DNA from: Adineta ricciae
Taxonomy: Eukaryota > Rotifera > Eurotatoria > Adinetida > Adinetidae
NCBI GenBank assembly: GCA_905250025.1
Contig: CAJNOJ010000031.1
Span: forward strand, 310,001-374,000
Direction of reading: 5' to 3'
Length of the DNA: 64,000 nucleotides
Positions 19,703 to 32,249 of this stretch are shown here, in pieces. The notes beneath the pieces are model-generated. The model was given only the letters and a program-made list of their open reading frames with translations, had not been told where the DNA came from and searched no databases. The position numbers and the translations under genes were made by a program. Numbering within the stretch: position 1 is the first letter of the stretch; each line of letters begins with the position of its first letter.

Positions 19703-22700
19703 GACAAAAACATATCGTAAGAAAGCAAAGATTACATCGATTTATTGAAGATTCTTTTGCAAAAATCCAATCAATATCATAAATATATCGATGAAGAATT
19801 GTCACAATGCTTCCTACGAAAGATAATCTACAATAAAAATAACACCTCGTTCACTTACTTGTGTATATTTCATGTTCTATTACCTTGTCAAGAATCAATG
19901 ATGAGTGTTTGGTGAATGATGGTGTCAAAATGCTGCTGATGACTTTCGTCGTCGTTTCTCTTTCGATTCTATTGTATTTGACGTGTGTATACACTGCTAC
20001 AAAGCAAAAATCAATCGCTGACAACGGTAGCAGTACTTTTTCTATGTTGTCACACAGAACGAACAGACATTAAAAAAAATCGAGAGAGAAGAAAAGGAAG
20101 ACTTTGTTCGGTAAAGGTAAACGTCAAACATTTAAAAAATTCTTTCAAGTAGTTATCCTCAAAAGTCAAACCGAAGGTTTGTCTCCTGTTGGTAATCAAG
20201 AGACTCTCTATGAATTTCTGTTACTGAGAAAATATGACTGATCAAATCGTAAACAATGTGATAATAATCAAAGTGAAACTTTTCATCTGATATCTTTAAC
20301 ACGTTCTTTCGAGTTATTGCCATTTCCTCTTCTATGAGATCGACGGCAAGTTATGAATTACTTACGAATGTGTTATTATAACTGGTCGAGACTTCGAAAA
20401 GAAAACATCATAAATCGATTAGGAAAAATACCAATGTTCGTTTCCTATTTGTCTAAGATTGCCCAAGGAAACATCGCATGCAATTCAATCTCATGACAAA
20501 AACAACTGATTTATTGATCATTAAATGTTAAAAAAAATATCTTATCAATAAAAACGACAACCGCGTTAATTTAGTTTCTAATTAACAAGCTGGCGAAGAA
20601 TTGTCTGTAATTTATAGGCTCAGAAGCATCATCTCGATAACCTTTTCTACTTGTGGTAAACGGTTTTCTCCTCTGAAAGAACGTGTATATTATTCAGCGA
20701 ATACGAACTAATCGTCAGTTACTTCGGGGTTTGAAAGTCTGATTGGTAAATAGTTATTTAACATGCAAATATACATCGAACGAACAATCAAAAGATCAGA
20801 ACAGACCTTTGAAATAAAGGCGAGAAAAAAAACATCTTGTCAATATTTTTTATTTCTTTTGCAGATGAGAAAGATTGAATTGCTTGAATAAATGCAATAT
20901 TCATACTGTAGAATGTCAGTTTTGTGCTCATTAATAATCTAATTTACCAAATATTTCGTCTTTATCTTTTTGACTATTTTGATCCCATTACAGAAGCATC
21001 AATTTTGGTGAAATTTCCATTCACAATATTAACACGAGCTGTTCCCGAAAGAAGAACGTCTAATATTTATGTTTGAATAACAGTTTTCCTAGTCAATTAT
21101 TTCTTTTCAAGTTCATCAATATTCATAAGTAAACCATTTTTTTCCATCTGAAACTTTCAAATCTATTCATATCAAGATTGCGTGTTAGACCATGATCAGG
21201 TCAATGCAATTGAGTTTGATGGTATATTACATGCTCCAAGTTCATCGGATGTTATTCAACTTTGAAAAAAGCTCACGCACATGTATACATTAGATTGACT
21301 CTCTTTAACAGATTAGATTTCTCCTGAAAATCTAGAATAATCTTATGCATATGTTAAGCATACATTCAACTAAATATTTATCATACAAGATAAATAAATG
21401 AGATATTTTGCTATTGTATCCTCATGATGGTGTACGATGACCGATATGATACAAGTTTCGCTAACAATTATCTTATTGCCAATATTGCAAGATGAACATC
21501 AGATGTTTTAGTCCTGATTTTGTTCTTTGGTAATATTTGGATTCCTTATTGATACGATAGAGGAAATATAAATGCTAATATCATTTGAAATCTATTAACC
21601 TTCTAGCAAGATAGACAGATGGTTCAAAGTATATTGCACTTCTTTTACATTAATATCAAATCAAATACAAAAACTATTCATCATTTTTCTTCTCCTCTCA
21701 TTCGTTTATGTCTAAACTCATCTATTAACTATATGTTCGTATATATATAGCAATGTCCGTTAAGTTCCGATCTATAATTATACGTAGGTACCATCTTAGT
21801 ATTCATCATATGGTTAGAACGACGAGTGTTCTCGATTCTATCCCCGGCGCCGTCACGAGTACAGAAGGAGCCATTGTGTGTTAAACAGCCCTATTGACAT
21901 TGAGTTGAATATGAGGAAAGAAGCAAAAGGAGAGAATAGGCGGGCAGTTAGTATACAATCACACGTATTATAAAAAGCATGTTACGCTGCTGCATTGAAT
22001 ATTGACAGTGTCGATGTAATTCTGTTGGGAAATTAGAAAAAAGCGAATGAATAAGGGGTGATGATAGATTTATGTCTTTTTGGAGGTTTCAAGTTTACAT
22101 TTGATGTTTGCCAATGTATGTATAGGAATGACAAGAAATGAATACGCCAATGAAGTCTATTTCTTTTCTTACGTATTATGTAAAATTTCGAAATTATCGG
22201 AAGCCTATCGCGTGTCTCGAGAAAGTGAGTGGTCATTGTTAATGTTTGCTATCGCCATTAACAAAGAAGAGACCTTAGTTGACAGACATTTACGGCGATA
22301 ATCATCCATCTCTCTTCTCATTCTTCCCTTTTTTTTTTCACATTCATATATATGTGAATGTGTCTCGGTTACTAGAGTTCGTGTTCTGCAAGTTGTAGAT
22401 CGAAGAAGAAAAAAAAATATAACTCATCATTCTTGATTATTCTATCAGCTAAGTAAGATTGGATAGGGCCTTTTTTTTCTCTTTCGCTTTTTCTCGTCTC
22501 TGCGTGGCTAGGAAAGAAAAGGAGATGCCGGTCTTTTCTCTTTTTTTCTCTTCTCTGTTACAACGTCGATCTTAATATTCGTCTCACTCTTGTGGTTTTC
22601 TCTCAACTGGAGTAGAATGAATGACTAATATTACGGCTCACATCGTAGTGATCAATATTATTGTTTGTATACTCATGCAAATAATCAAGAGTGGTAAGAA

Positions 22701-23002
22701 AAACAACATTGGGCTATTGATCGAGTCTTTCATTTGTTATTTTGTCTTTTGATGTCAAAGAAATGATTGACGAATTGTTAGTATAACTGATAAAGAGATA
22801 ATTAGCAAGTAGGAAGCATGTTTTTGTTTTCACTTATGAAAAAATTATCACACAAGACAATTTTTGTAGCAAAGTAGGACGATGTTAATCATCGAAGCTA
22901 GATTTCGAAAGAAGTTTATATATTACAGTCGATTAAGATCTTGTCTAGACGTGGAAGATAAATGAACTATCGTTTTTGACTATTGCAGATTAGAGTATTC
23001 AA
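19703..23002. other. 3.3-kb gene-poor stretch
   Basis: I find no supported coding gene, tRNA or repeat family. ORFs such as 19861-20073 (one hydrophobic segment, non-ATG start) and 22080-22301 look like chance. Small items: an inverted repeat CACATTCA...TGAATGTG near 22340-22363; poly-T/TC tracts; TATATATA near 21741; and a splice-acceptor-like ATTGCAG at 22982-22988 just before the next gene, so part of this stretch may be its 5' UTR intron and promoter. Confidence 0.4.
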
Positions 23003-24286
23003 ATGAATCCAATCAATCGGATTAATCTTCTATTATCCGATATTCTTCAAAATGAATCAACAACAACAACGGCGACAGCGGCGGCGGCGGCGGCTGGATC
23101 TTGTCAAGGATCTGCGACTCAAGCACGTCCATTAATAGCATTTTCCGAACATGATTACCATTCTTCATCAACATCACCTTCAGTCACAGCAGTTCCATCA
23201 ATCGCGCCATTACAAACACGTCGTAATCCTTCCTTGCTAAAACACCATCGGCAACGTCAGCGTATTCTTCAATCTGATATGCAACGACAACAACAACAGC
23301 CGCCACAAGCACAACCACTTCTGAACTCGTCAACTTTAGACGACTTATTTCGCGCATTAACCCTTGAATGTGAACAATATCTAACGTCTTCATCGATATC
23401 GACTCATGATAGCAGGAATAAATCACTTATCCCATCGTCAACAATCACACAAACAAATTTTGACTCTAACGATGATGATTACGAAAATCTTCATTTGCCA
23501 AATCGAGTATCTTCCAATGGTCATTCGTCTCTGAAAACAAGTATCGAAGTAATCAGTCCCGAACAGCGACAAATTGTTTCTGTCAATGTCTCATCAAAAT
23601 TATGCCCATCGTCTCTTGTTACGTCTTCTCTTACTTATCCATTACTATCGACATCATGTATAACGACCTCACATGCGCCAACAACATTTTGTCAGTCAAG
23701 TGACGACGACTCACTTGATTTATCATCGTCAAGCACAATACGTAAGCACCGTCGTCGTCGAACGCGTCGACAGCAGATCATAACTCCTATTGTTCAATCA
23801 AGTTCATCATCCGATGAACGAACGGAAGTTTGCCACGAAAAAAAAGCGACAATTTCCAAACGTTCGTGTAGTACAGATCATCGTCAACAACGTATTAAAA
23901 GCATCTACGATAATCAACCAACCTTAATACCTTCAGAAAACATTTCTACACGGCGCCCAATACGTCGACGTGATATTTCATTGCAACAGAACTCAACTAG
24001 ACAGTCGAATGGTATCGCGTCACGCTATACGGAAAATCTCTGTTCACCTTTATCCGTACTATTAACCTCCAATCGTACGACCAGTGATTTCGTTGATCGT
24101 ATTCAACAACAATCACAAACACGACAGTCACGACTTCAATTCATCAATCATCATCAACCGTTGACACTACTCGATCGTATGCACCATCAATTTTATCATC
24201 CATCACCGACTCGTTTCACTCACAATAATCCGAATACTTATCATAACATTCCTACTCATCGAATACCATCATATCCGGTTTATTGA
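23003..24286 (+). CDS. large disordered Ser/Gln/Arg-rich protein (427 aa)
   Basis: One uninterrupted exon. It starts MNPINRINLLLSDILQN, continues with Thr and Ala runs (a CGG/GCG repeat at about 23072-23095 codes six Ala), and is then low-complexity: Gln-rich (DMQRQQQQPPQAQ), Ser/Asp-rich and very basic (IRKHRRRRTRRQQ), the last a likely nuclear localisation signal. A short more ordered element is STLDDLFRALTLECEQYL. The C-terminus is His/Asn/Pro-rich (HHQFYHPSPTRFTHNNP). No family recognised; a nuclear or RNA-associated regulator is a guess. A splice acceptor 15 nt before the ATG (AG at 22987-22988) implies a 5' UTR intron or trans-splicing. Confidence 0.65.
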   Translation: MNPINRINLLLSDILQNESTTTTATAAAAAAGSCQGSATQARPLIAFSEHDYHSSSTSPSVTAVPSIAPLQTRRNPSLLKHHRQRQRILQSDMQRQQQQPPQAQPLLNSSTLDDLFRALTLECEQYLTSSSISTHDSRNKSLIPSSTITQTNFDSNDDDYENLHLPNRVSSNGHSSLKTSIEVISPEQRQIVSVNVSSKLCPSSLVTSSLTYPLLSTSCITTSHAPTTFCQSSDDDSLDLSSSSTIRKHRRRRTRRQQIITPIVQSSSSSDERTEVCHEKKATISKRSCSTDHRQQRIKSIYDNQPTLIPSENISTRRPIRRRDISLQQNSTRQSNGIASRYTENLCSPLSVLLTSNRTTSDFVDRIQQQSQTRQSRLQFINHHQPLTLLDRMHHQFYHPSPTRFTHNNPNTYHNIPTHRIPSYPVY

Positions 24287-25723
24287 AAACAAATACAGGA
24301 AACACTAAAATATCTCAGCAAAAAAATGTTGGTAATTGTTTTGACATTGCTTATTTGTCTAGATAATACAATAAATCCGAAGTGTCTATTTTCTTTTTCT
24401 CGAATATATTTAAGAATTCATCGAATATCTCTCAATAATTCAGCATATGTCTAATCTTACTGAATTATATAACGGCACAAAAGAATTTTCAAGTACTCTT
24501 CTACTTAGTTTTTATTACTAACATTGAAATTCTTATCCACGTTTGTCTACTAATTATACTTGAATATATGAGATGAAACTCCTTACATATTGAAATTTTT
24601 TTCAAGTAGAAAGCTGCGTGCTTGAAAAGCCGATATATACATCGTGTCAATTAGGTTCAGATTAACATAACAATAGATTCATTATTCTGTAATTAATTCT
24701 ACTCTAGATATTTTAAATAAATCATATCTGACATTTCACAAATCCGACGAATCATTCAATGAAAGCTCACTAAAGGTAGAAAAGAAAAAAGAAGAATGAC
24801 TGAAATAGGATACTTAATTCAAGGAAAAAGCATGCGATTCGATGCTAAATGTAATTTCTCTAACTTTATTGGTTAGGAAGCTCGACGGCTGTTGTCCTCA
24901 ATAGTTTCCTGTATAATTTGTATGATGACATATTGCTTACTCGAAAACAGTCTTAACGTTTGGTAATGAATGCACTGATTTATGACGAACATGTCTGTAC
25001 TAACGAGAAAAGAAAAAGCTTTTGACATTAAGCTGTTATACAGTGTATGTTAGCATTCGAAATATTCTAAAGTAAAGTGTATTATATTCCATTTGTTTAA
25101 TTGCAGTGTTTTATGAATAAATAAATACGGATTCTAATTAATATAAGAAGTTATGTAATGATATAATCAAACGAACGTAATTATATTCGGTAGATATTGA
25201 ACTATACACTGATATTTCTTTTTCTGTTTTAGTAAATCATCTTTCATTTTCTTGGTGGAATGGTCTCATTCCAGACTAAACATCTGTTCATTAGTTGTAT
25301 ACTTTTCCGTTCTCACTTGCCTTTAACTGATTGGTATATAAACAAATTCTATGGTTCTGTCCACACAACAGATTGCTTTCCATGTTCTTTGTATGAGCTC
25401 GATTCCAGACTGCGATGAAAATGAACAAATAATCATATTCTCAAACTACACATGAACAGACTATCGATCAGAGATACGACCATGTATTTATTCATTTGGT
25501 ATATCTAATCAGTAACCATATGCATATGGATGAATGTAAATGACTGCTGTGCGTTGTCTGAAGATGCCCTTTTGACCTTTAACTTTCCGTTCTACGAAAT
25601 GTGATTGAGTGGTGACTTCTGAGTATCATCAGGTCAGCGAGTTCTTCTCAGCGCATGTAGGGAATCATGATCGATGTTTTTATCTGTCGCTATCTCTTTC
25701 TCTCTCTCTCTCATGTTTCGTGG
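24287..25723. other. intergenic
   Basis: 3' UTR of the preceding gene and upstream DNA of the secreted His-rich gene. AT-rich; a TC microsatellite lies at about 25690-25712 just before the TATA box. No gene recognised. Confidence 0.4.
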
Positions 25724-25731
25724 TATATATA
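25724..25731 (+). promoter_or_regulatory. TATA box for the secreted His-rich gene
   Basis: TATATATA in the context GTGGTATATATAGGAG, about 80 nt before the ATG at 25805. A TC-rich tract sits just upstream. Spacing suggests transcription starting near 25755. Confidence 0.55.
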
Positions 25732-25804
25732 GGAGTGAGACTATCACAAATGAACATTTTCTCGTATTCCATATTCTGAAACATATACGACTACTACACT
25801 CATC

Positions 25805-26528
25805 ATGCACACATACATTTTTGCTTTTATCGCATTGTGCATTGCAGGTTTGAAGAATTTAAGCTCATAAATCAGTCAATACACCTCTTTCCTCTTTCAG
25901 CAAGCTATGCACAAGCACCTCCAGCTGCGACTGTCGCAGTAGTTGTTGATCCTGCAGTTAAACCTGTGGAAGTAGTTACTAATGATACAACCAGTAAGTA
26001 TTGATATGAACTCAAAACTATCTTACACTTCAGTACCTTATCTTCTCTAGCAGTAGCTGCCGAACCAAAAGAAGACGATAGCAAAGGTAAGCAAGTTCTT
26101 GTTTTCATTCACTGCAGACATCGTTTATGTGTCTTGTAGAAGTTAAAGATAAGAAGAAAGATTTCGATCATGAACATAAAGATCACCACAAAGACGACGG
26201 CAAAAGCCATGATGACCACGATCACAAGGAACATCATAAACACGACAGTGAAGAACATCACGATCATGACCACAAGGTACATCATGAACATGATGCCACA
26301 ATTTCCGTTGATGTTCATAACATTCTTGATTTGTTCAAACAACAATTACATCGTACTGAAAAACATCTTCTTGCCGCACTCCGAAAACACGATGGCTCAT
26401 CATCATCAGGCTCAAAGGAATCTTATCGTACAGCTGAACGCAAGGCTAAAAAGGACGACAAGAAGAAGGACGACAAAAAGGACAAGAAGAAACCCAAAGG
26501 CAAAGAGGAAGATGATGATGACGATTGA
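25805..26528 (+). CDS. secreted His/Asp/Lys-rich protein
   Basis: Four exons. Exon 1 (25805-25847) and the start of exon 2 (25901) code a clear signal peptide, MHTYIFAFIALCIAASYAQA. The mature chain begins Ala/Pro/Val-rich, then has a His-Asp-Glu-Lys block with repeated DHDHK/EHHKHD units (about 26167-26300), a short amphipathic helix (DVHNILDLFKQQLHRTEKHLLAAL), and a Lys/Asp tail ending in six Asp. The His block should bind Zn, Cu or Ni; the acidic end may bind Ca. Function unknown: metal scavenging, mineral or mucus matrix are candidates. Strong TATA box upstream; AATAAA at 26653-26658 lies 20 nt from the stop codon of the convergent SPATA1 gene. Confidence 0.75.
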
Positions 26529-26672
26529 ACGTCATGACCAATCACAGCAATTTTAAGAACTGTTTTATTCATTTGTGTGTATTTAGTTTAGTTTAGTGTT
26601 TACATTCATTTATATATATGCATCCTCTTGGTTCCCCGTCATTGTATATTGCAATAAAAAAAAGATGACAAA

Positions 26673-29600
26673 CTAAGGTCCGGCACGAGATTTAATATCA
26701 TTTAAGTTCGCTTTCGCTTGATTTAATTCGTGTCTTAATGTTCGACATTCGTTTTCGGCTTGATTTCGTAACTAAACGAGAAAATAAATGATTAGTTAAA
26801 TATAAAGTTTGTTTCTCAAGTTTACTTTAACATCCGTGGTTAGTCGTAATTTAGCTTGTTCTAGTTGATGGCGAATATCTTGAATTTCATAATTCATACG
26901 TGTGACTTGTGCGACGGAGTTCTACACAATCGAAACAAATAGATGATTTTTCGGAAATGGAAACCAATGGTCTTACTCCATTTGCAGCTTCTTTCGTATA
27001 ACCCATTTGTGCTGCATATTTCGCTTCTGCTTCCATTGTTTGAACAGTTTTCTTATGCATTTGATCTAATTCATTACGTAACATGTTGATACGTTCTTCC
27101 AAAGGTGGATGTTTCTTCTTTTCATTGAAATATTTTTTCTTCCACATATCACGTGCTACAAACAAGAAGTTTGTACAACGAACTCGAAAATCAATCATGT
27201 TGTTTACCTTCTTTACGTCGCAAGGTTATCCGATTGTGAATATTTTTCAAATGTTTGATCACTTCCTCGCGAACCTTTTCCAAATCCATCCGACGATTAT
27301 AAATTTCTTGATGACGAGCACGTAGGGCATTGGCTAGAAAGTAATTCAGTTAATAAATGAATCGTCGTTCGGAAAACTTTAAACGAAAGCATCTAGGATC
27401 GATTTGAATGTTTGCGATTCTACATACTTCTTATGAAGCCATTGAAACTCTTTTGAGAATGTAAGCCGTACAAAATAAAATTCCGCAGATTTTTTTTCAA
27501 AAAAAATACCATGAAAATGAGAAAACTAACAGAATCTCAGAAGTGCATGCACTCTCGAAAAAGTACTGGAAATGAAACAATTTCTGTCACGAGGTGAACG
27601 AGAGGAAAAGATTGTATATACAGTCGAATGATACTTACGATCATCATTGGTGCCTTTGAATGGATCTTTTCGTCGTTGGTCAGATAACTGTTTTTCTTTT
27701 TTTTTCTCTTCGTCTTCTTCCATTTGTCGACGACGCTTCATTTCGGCGTTACGACGTTCCGTATCAATTCTTTCAATGAACAAGAAAATACGATGATTAG
27801 ATTTCGAGACGAATATCGCGATCGATTTCGTATTATATAGTGAAGATTATAAAATATATTACGTGCGAAAAGAATACACAAACACATGAAGAAGTTAAAA
27901 TAATATGTGATTGATTAAAACACACACGTGATAAGAATGGACTATGTATAGCTTGATAAAGACGATATCTTTATTGACGTTCGAGGATAGAACATCAATT
28001 ACTCACTCCTCGTGGATTTTTCTCTCTTCAGCACTGGTTCCAGATGTCGGTTTTGACGGAGGTGTCGTTGACGATTTCTGCGGAACCGATTGCACAATAT
28101 TATGATGTGCTCGGTTATCTATCGGTCGTTGTACAGGCGGATCAGGTGTGAGCACGAGTGGCTCGATGAATTCGTCGATTTTAGCCGACGGGTTCGCTGG
28201 CTTTTCCGTTGATAATGTTGGTGTTATGATTGAATCACTACTGTTACTACCTTCACTCGATAAAGGCGAGCTAAATGAATAGGTGAAATGGATGAAAAAC
28301 GAACTTGAGATGTATGTTCTGAGCCTCTACAGACCATGACAAACATCTTCATTATGTAGGAAACAATTTGCGAAAATATCTAGAATACTCATATTCTTAT
28401 CACAAACACTTTCTCTCAAGTTTATGTGCACGGTAACAACATTTCATACTATTAGTCGACTTGAAAAAGTTTTCAGAACTTTCTTTTTCTGTCGACTTAT
28501 AATATAATATCGATTAAATATCTATGTTTAGTTGAAATATGCAAACATTAGAGTGCATGAAACTGAACTCGATGAGATCGTTCTGTTCATCGATATAAAC
28601 AAGAACTAATCCAGTGAACAAATGTGGTTAGAATCCATCTAGACAAACCTACTGCTCACAAGTTCGAAAAACGAAAAACCTACATGTCATTTCGCGTGTT
28701 TTCGTAATCATTATCGTTGCCAGTCGGTTTTGGTCGTTTGACATTGATTGTCTTCGGATTATCACTGAAACACAACATAATCGAAGTGGTTCGTATTAAT
28801 GTAAATGATGGCGTTCAAGGAACGCGTTGTGAATGAACAGCCAGTGCTATTGTCTTACTGTTTGACTAATATAGATGCTGGCATTGGAAATGTTTGCCGA
28901 CGAGAGTTTTGATACGTTGCTGGTTTCTTGACTGGGAGCTTTTTATTCTCATCTTCTTCTTCTTCGATTCTTTTCGGAGGATCGAATTTGTACGTACTAA
29001 GATAATCAGTGAAAAGATGAGTAAACCGTGATCAAAGAGATAGGATGCGATTGACAATCATGCAGTATAAACGTGCAATGAAAACAGAAAGGTTCACACA
29101 GAACGACATAAACAACACGGACGACTTAGTTTGTGTATCACTTTATTTTTACTCTTATATTCATTGTTGAAGAAGAATTTGCTCATCAACTAAAACAATG
29201 TGTCAATTGAACACATGCGGACACACAGATGTAAAGACTCATGCAAAACAAAAATGATGGTTCATGTCTCAAATCGTAGTCTCTTCTTAAAATCAGTAGT
29301 TGGAAGATTCTTTCAAAACTATTCACATTCAAGATAGAGATAAACAATAAGAAGAAATAACAATTCATCATTCCTATTGCTTACCGTATCAGTCGTCTCA
29401 CTAACGCTAGATAAAATTCGATGCATCCTGAAAATATGTTGAGACAGGACTTATAATAGAACTGATATTTGAGAGAATGAGATATTTCGATAGATGCATC
29501 GTTGATTGAAATGTGAAGGAATGAGTGAGTGACTTACTGTCTTCTTTGTTCGGAGAGGTTTGGACGATCTTTAACGCCACGAAATGATCCTTGTGGTTTT

Positions 29601-31105
29601 TTCGTATCGTTTTCATCTTCATCTGATCGTGAATGTTCACCTTCGCTACGTTGAGAACGCGCACGTTTTTCTTCTGCGGCTCGACGCATCCTTTCTAACT
29701 CCGCTTGACGTCGACGAAGACGTTCTTGTTCTTCTTTTAATTTCGGTAAATTACTAAACAGAAGAACAATTTCTCAGTTAGTAAAGTCAATAAAACATAA
29801 GCACAGTAGTTTTCTGATTAAAACAAATCATCACGACTATTAGTTGTCTAGTTGGCACAACTAAAACAATTGTTTATATATTTCGTGTTTATACCTCGAT
29901 GGTGTGCCGCTGACATCAGATAAACTACAAGAGGAAAGATCACTATGAATCTTCTGTTTTTACTGATGAAATCAAATGTGTATCACTGTTGATTTCAATA
30001 TTGCTAATATGTTTACTTACATTGATATGGATTCTTCGGGATCTACAGAGAAGAGATGCCAAATGGAAATATTGACACATTGTCTCAATTCGAACTCACC
30101 TGAACCGAATTGTCCGTATTTCGATCGATTGTTCTTTTCTTTGGGAGGATTATTCGAGAATAATTCATGAGAGGCTGTTAATGGTGCATACTGTTTTCCG
30201 CCACGCATTGGTTTTTGATAATAATTTGGTGAAATTCGTGTTGGTGATCGATCACGATCCGCAAAGGGTAAACGCTGGTTTCCGTACTCAGGACGATTAT
30301 CATCAGGATCAGACTTTGGCTCTCTGTGTCGAGAATGTTTTTCATGATCCGCACGATGTCCATCATGATTACCGCATACATCGCAAGGTGATGTCGACAC
30401 TGGTGAAACACTTCTGTTCGGCGCGTGATCCTCTTGACGACCGTCAAGTAAATAAATCTAACAGGAAAAGCAGAAGCAGAACGTTCCGTCAAAAGAAATA
30501 CAAAGAAAATATTTTCTCACCTCTGGTGCAAATGTCTAAAATAACAAACAGCTCAATCAATTAGTTATTCGAACGAAAGAAAGGAATTTTCGAACCTGTG
30601 GTGGCCGATAGTTCTTCACTCTTAGTTCATCTTCTTGTTTAGCTTTGACTTTTGTCAAACATCTTCCAACCGATCGAAGATAAATAAAATCACGTGGAAA
30701 ATAACTTTCCTTGCCACATAGGGTTTCAATCGGTCGGCGAAGCTCACGAATCGTCATATTTGGTGAAACTCTAAAAACAACATTTTTCTCATAAACAAAA
30801 CGAAGACATATGTGAATAAGTTCGCACTTACCGAACAAAGCCAGCCGATATAGCGTCATCCATTGCTTCGTTTTGTGCTAAACGTTGACCATCTTTCCAA
30901 ACATTTTTCGGAACAATATAAACATGTAAATCAACAAGCTACGAATAGATGAAATTTCAAGATTATAAAACGAAGAAAGTATGATGAACAATACTTGTGA
31001 TGAATCTGGACGATCAGTCGTGATAATACTGAGACGCGGATGGTCAAGTACACGAAGACTTGGCAATGAACTGAATTGTTCATTTTCACTACGTAATTGA
31101 AGCAT
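26673..31105 (-). CDS. SPATA1: spermatogenesis-associated protein 1 (SPATA1) homologue
   Basis: Long multi-exon gene starting MLQLRSENEQFSSLP at 31105 and ending KSRAGP-stop at 26673. The N-terminal unit matches the SPATA1 layout: LVDLHVYIVPKNVWKDGQR, then ISAGFVRVSPNMTIRELRRPI, then FIYLRSVGRCLTKVKAKQEDEL and APEIYLL. The middle is a charged, disordered linker. The C-terminal third is the SPATA1-type coiled coil: LKEEQERLRRRQAELERMRR, then ERIDTERRNAEMKRRRQ, NRRMDLEKVREEVIKHLKN, KKHPPLEERINMLRNELDQM, and finally QLEQAKLRLTTDVKLRNQAE. SPATA1 is a poorly studied sperm and flagellum protein. Exon ends inside the linker (about 27800-30000) are uncertain. It converges on the His-rich gene with only 144 nt between stop codons. 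Confidence 0.82.
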
Positions 31106-32249
31106 CTTCTCCTCGCTTAGTTCCTATCTAAAACGTTGTTATGCGAATAATATTTTTTTTCTTTTCTGAATTTTTCTTTTTGTTTCTAAAAAAGAGAGAA
31201 AAAAAAAAGAAAATTGAGTTGTCGTCGTTATTGATGATGGCAGTTGAATTGTGAATGAATGCCGTACTTCTCTTCTTCCCCTCCTCTTCACAACTTCATG
31301 CATAGACACACATACAAATATATAGATTTCTTTTTTTCTCTGTTTTTTTCTTAAATTCTCTTAAGACATAACACTAAGAAACAGAACACCTTTTCTATGT
31401 CTTCTCTTGTCGGTACTTGACTATCGTGAGCGTTTATTTTTCTTTTCTTCTTTTCACCTATTTGTACAAACTCTTCCACCGATGATTTGTAGAAGAAAAA
31501 AATAGTAGAGAAAGAATTCGAGTTTTTGACAATCAAGCAGTTAGTTTTGAGCTTTGAGAGTGCTATTTATCCATTCGTGTTTTAATTTTGGTAAATATTG
31601 CAAGTAATCGAAGGAGATATCCGATCTTATCCTAATCAATCAACTAACAACTTGGTTACGGGAAAAACAACAGCAAGATTCAATTACACCTCTTCACTGA
31701 ACAATCGTTTTAATTATTTTTGAAATATGAGCAGAATCAAATAATGAATTGCATTGCGGTGTAATAATATTTTGAATTTACGTGAAAGATTTGTTTTTTT
31801 TTCCAATTCTACGTTCGTCAGAAAAGACTACATAAGATCCTTTGAATCCAAAAATGAACTGATGACTGATGGAAAGCGTGGGCTAATCGACGTTATAGCA
31901 TAATCTGAGAGGAAATGATTGAAGAAGTTGACGAAAATTTACATCCAAAGAACGATGTTTTATTGAATCACCTGTAAACAGATTGATCATCCTTGTCGAC
32001 TGGTGAAAATCACAGCTCATCCTATGTTCAGAAGCGTTTCATTCATTTGATTGAAAATCTAGGCACATGACAACGGTTGAATTGAATGAGACTTTTAACA
32101 CTTTGGAATTGCACGAGAGCGACCTCTACTTAATGAGAATTTGTTTCGTTCACATCTCTGATCCATTGATTCCTATGTCAAGACTAGAACTACAATGATC
32201 TGAAACTAACTTTCACGTTTTGTCTTTCTGAACCTAATTATTCTTTCAG
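31106..32249. other. intergenic between divergent SPATA1 and CLPB
   Basis: Shared upstream region of a minus-strand and a plus-strand gene. Contains A-rich and T-rich low-complexity tracts (about 31150-31220, 31325-31350). An acceptor-like TTCTTTCAG ends at 32249, directly before the CLPB start codon. Confidence 0.45.

Noticed and set aside
19861-20073. 70-codon plus-strand ORF with one hydrophobic stretch
   Set aside because: Non-ATG start, no conserved features, lies in a gene-poor stretch upstream of the discoidin gene.
22340-22363. Inverted repeat CACATTCA...TGAATGTG
   Set aside because: Eight-base arms around an AT loop are expected by chance in this AT-rich DNA; no T-run or gene end is linked to it.
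26170-26556. Met/Thr/Ile-rich ORF overlapping the His-rich gene in another frame
   Set aside because: Frame-shifted reading of the GAT/CAC-rich repeat; the signal-peptide-bearing frame is the coherent one.
30181-30564. 127-codon plus-strand ORF inside SPATA1
   Set aside because: Antisense shadow of a SPATA1 coding exon in the charged linker.
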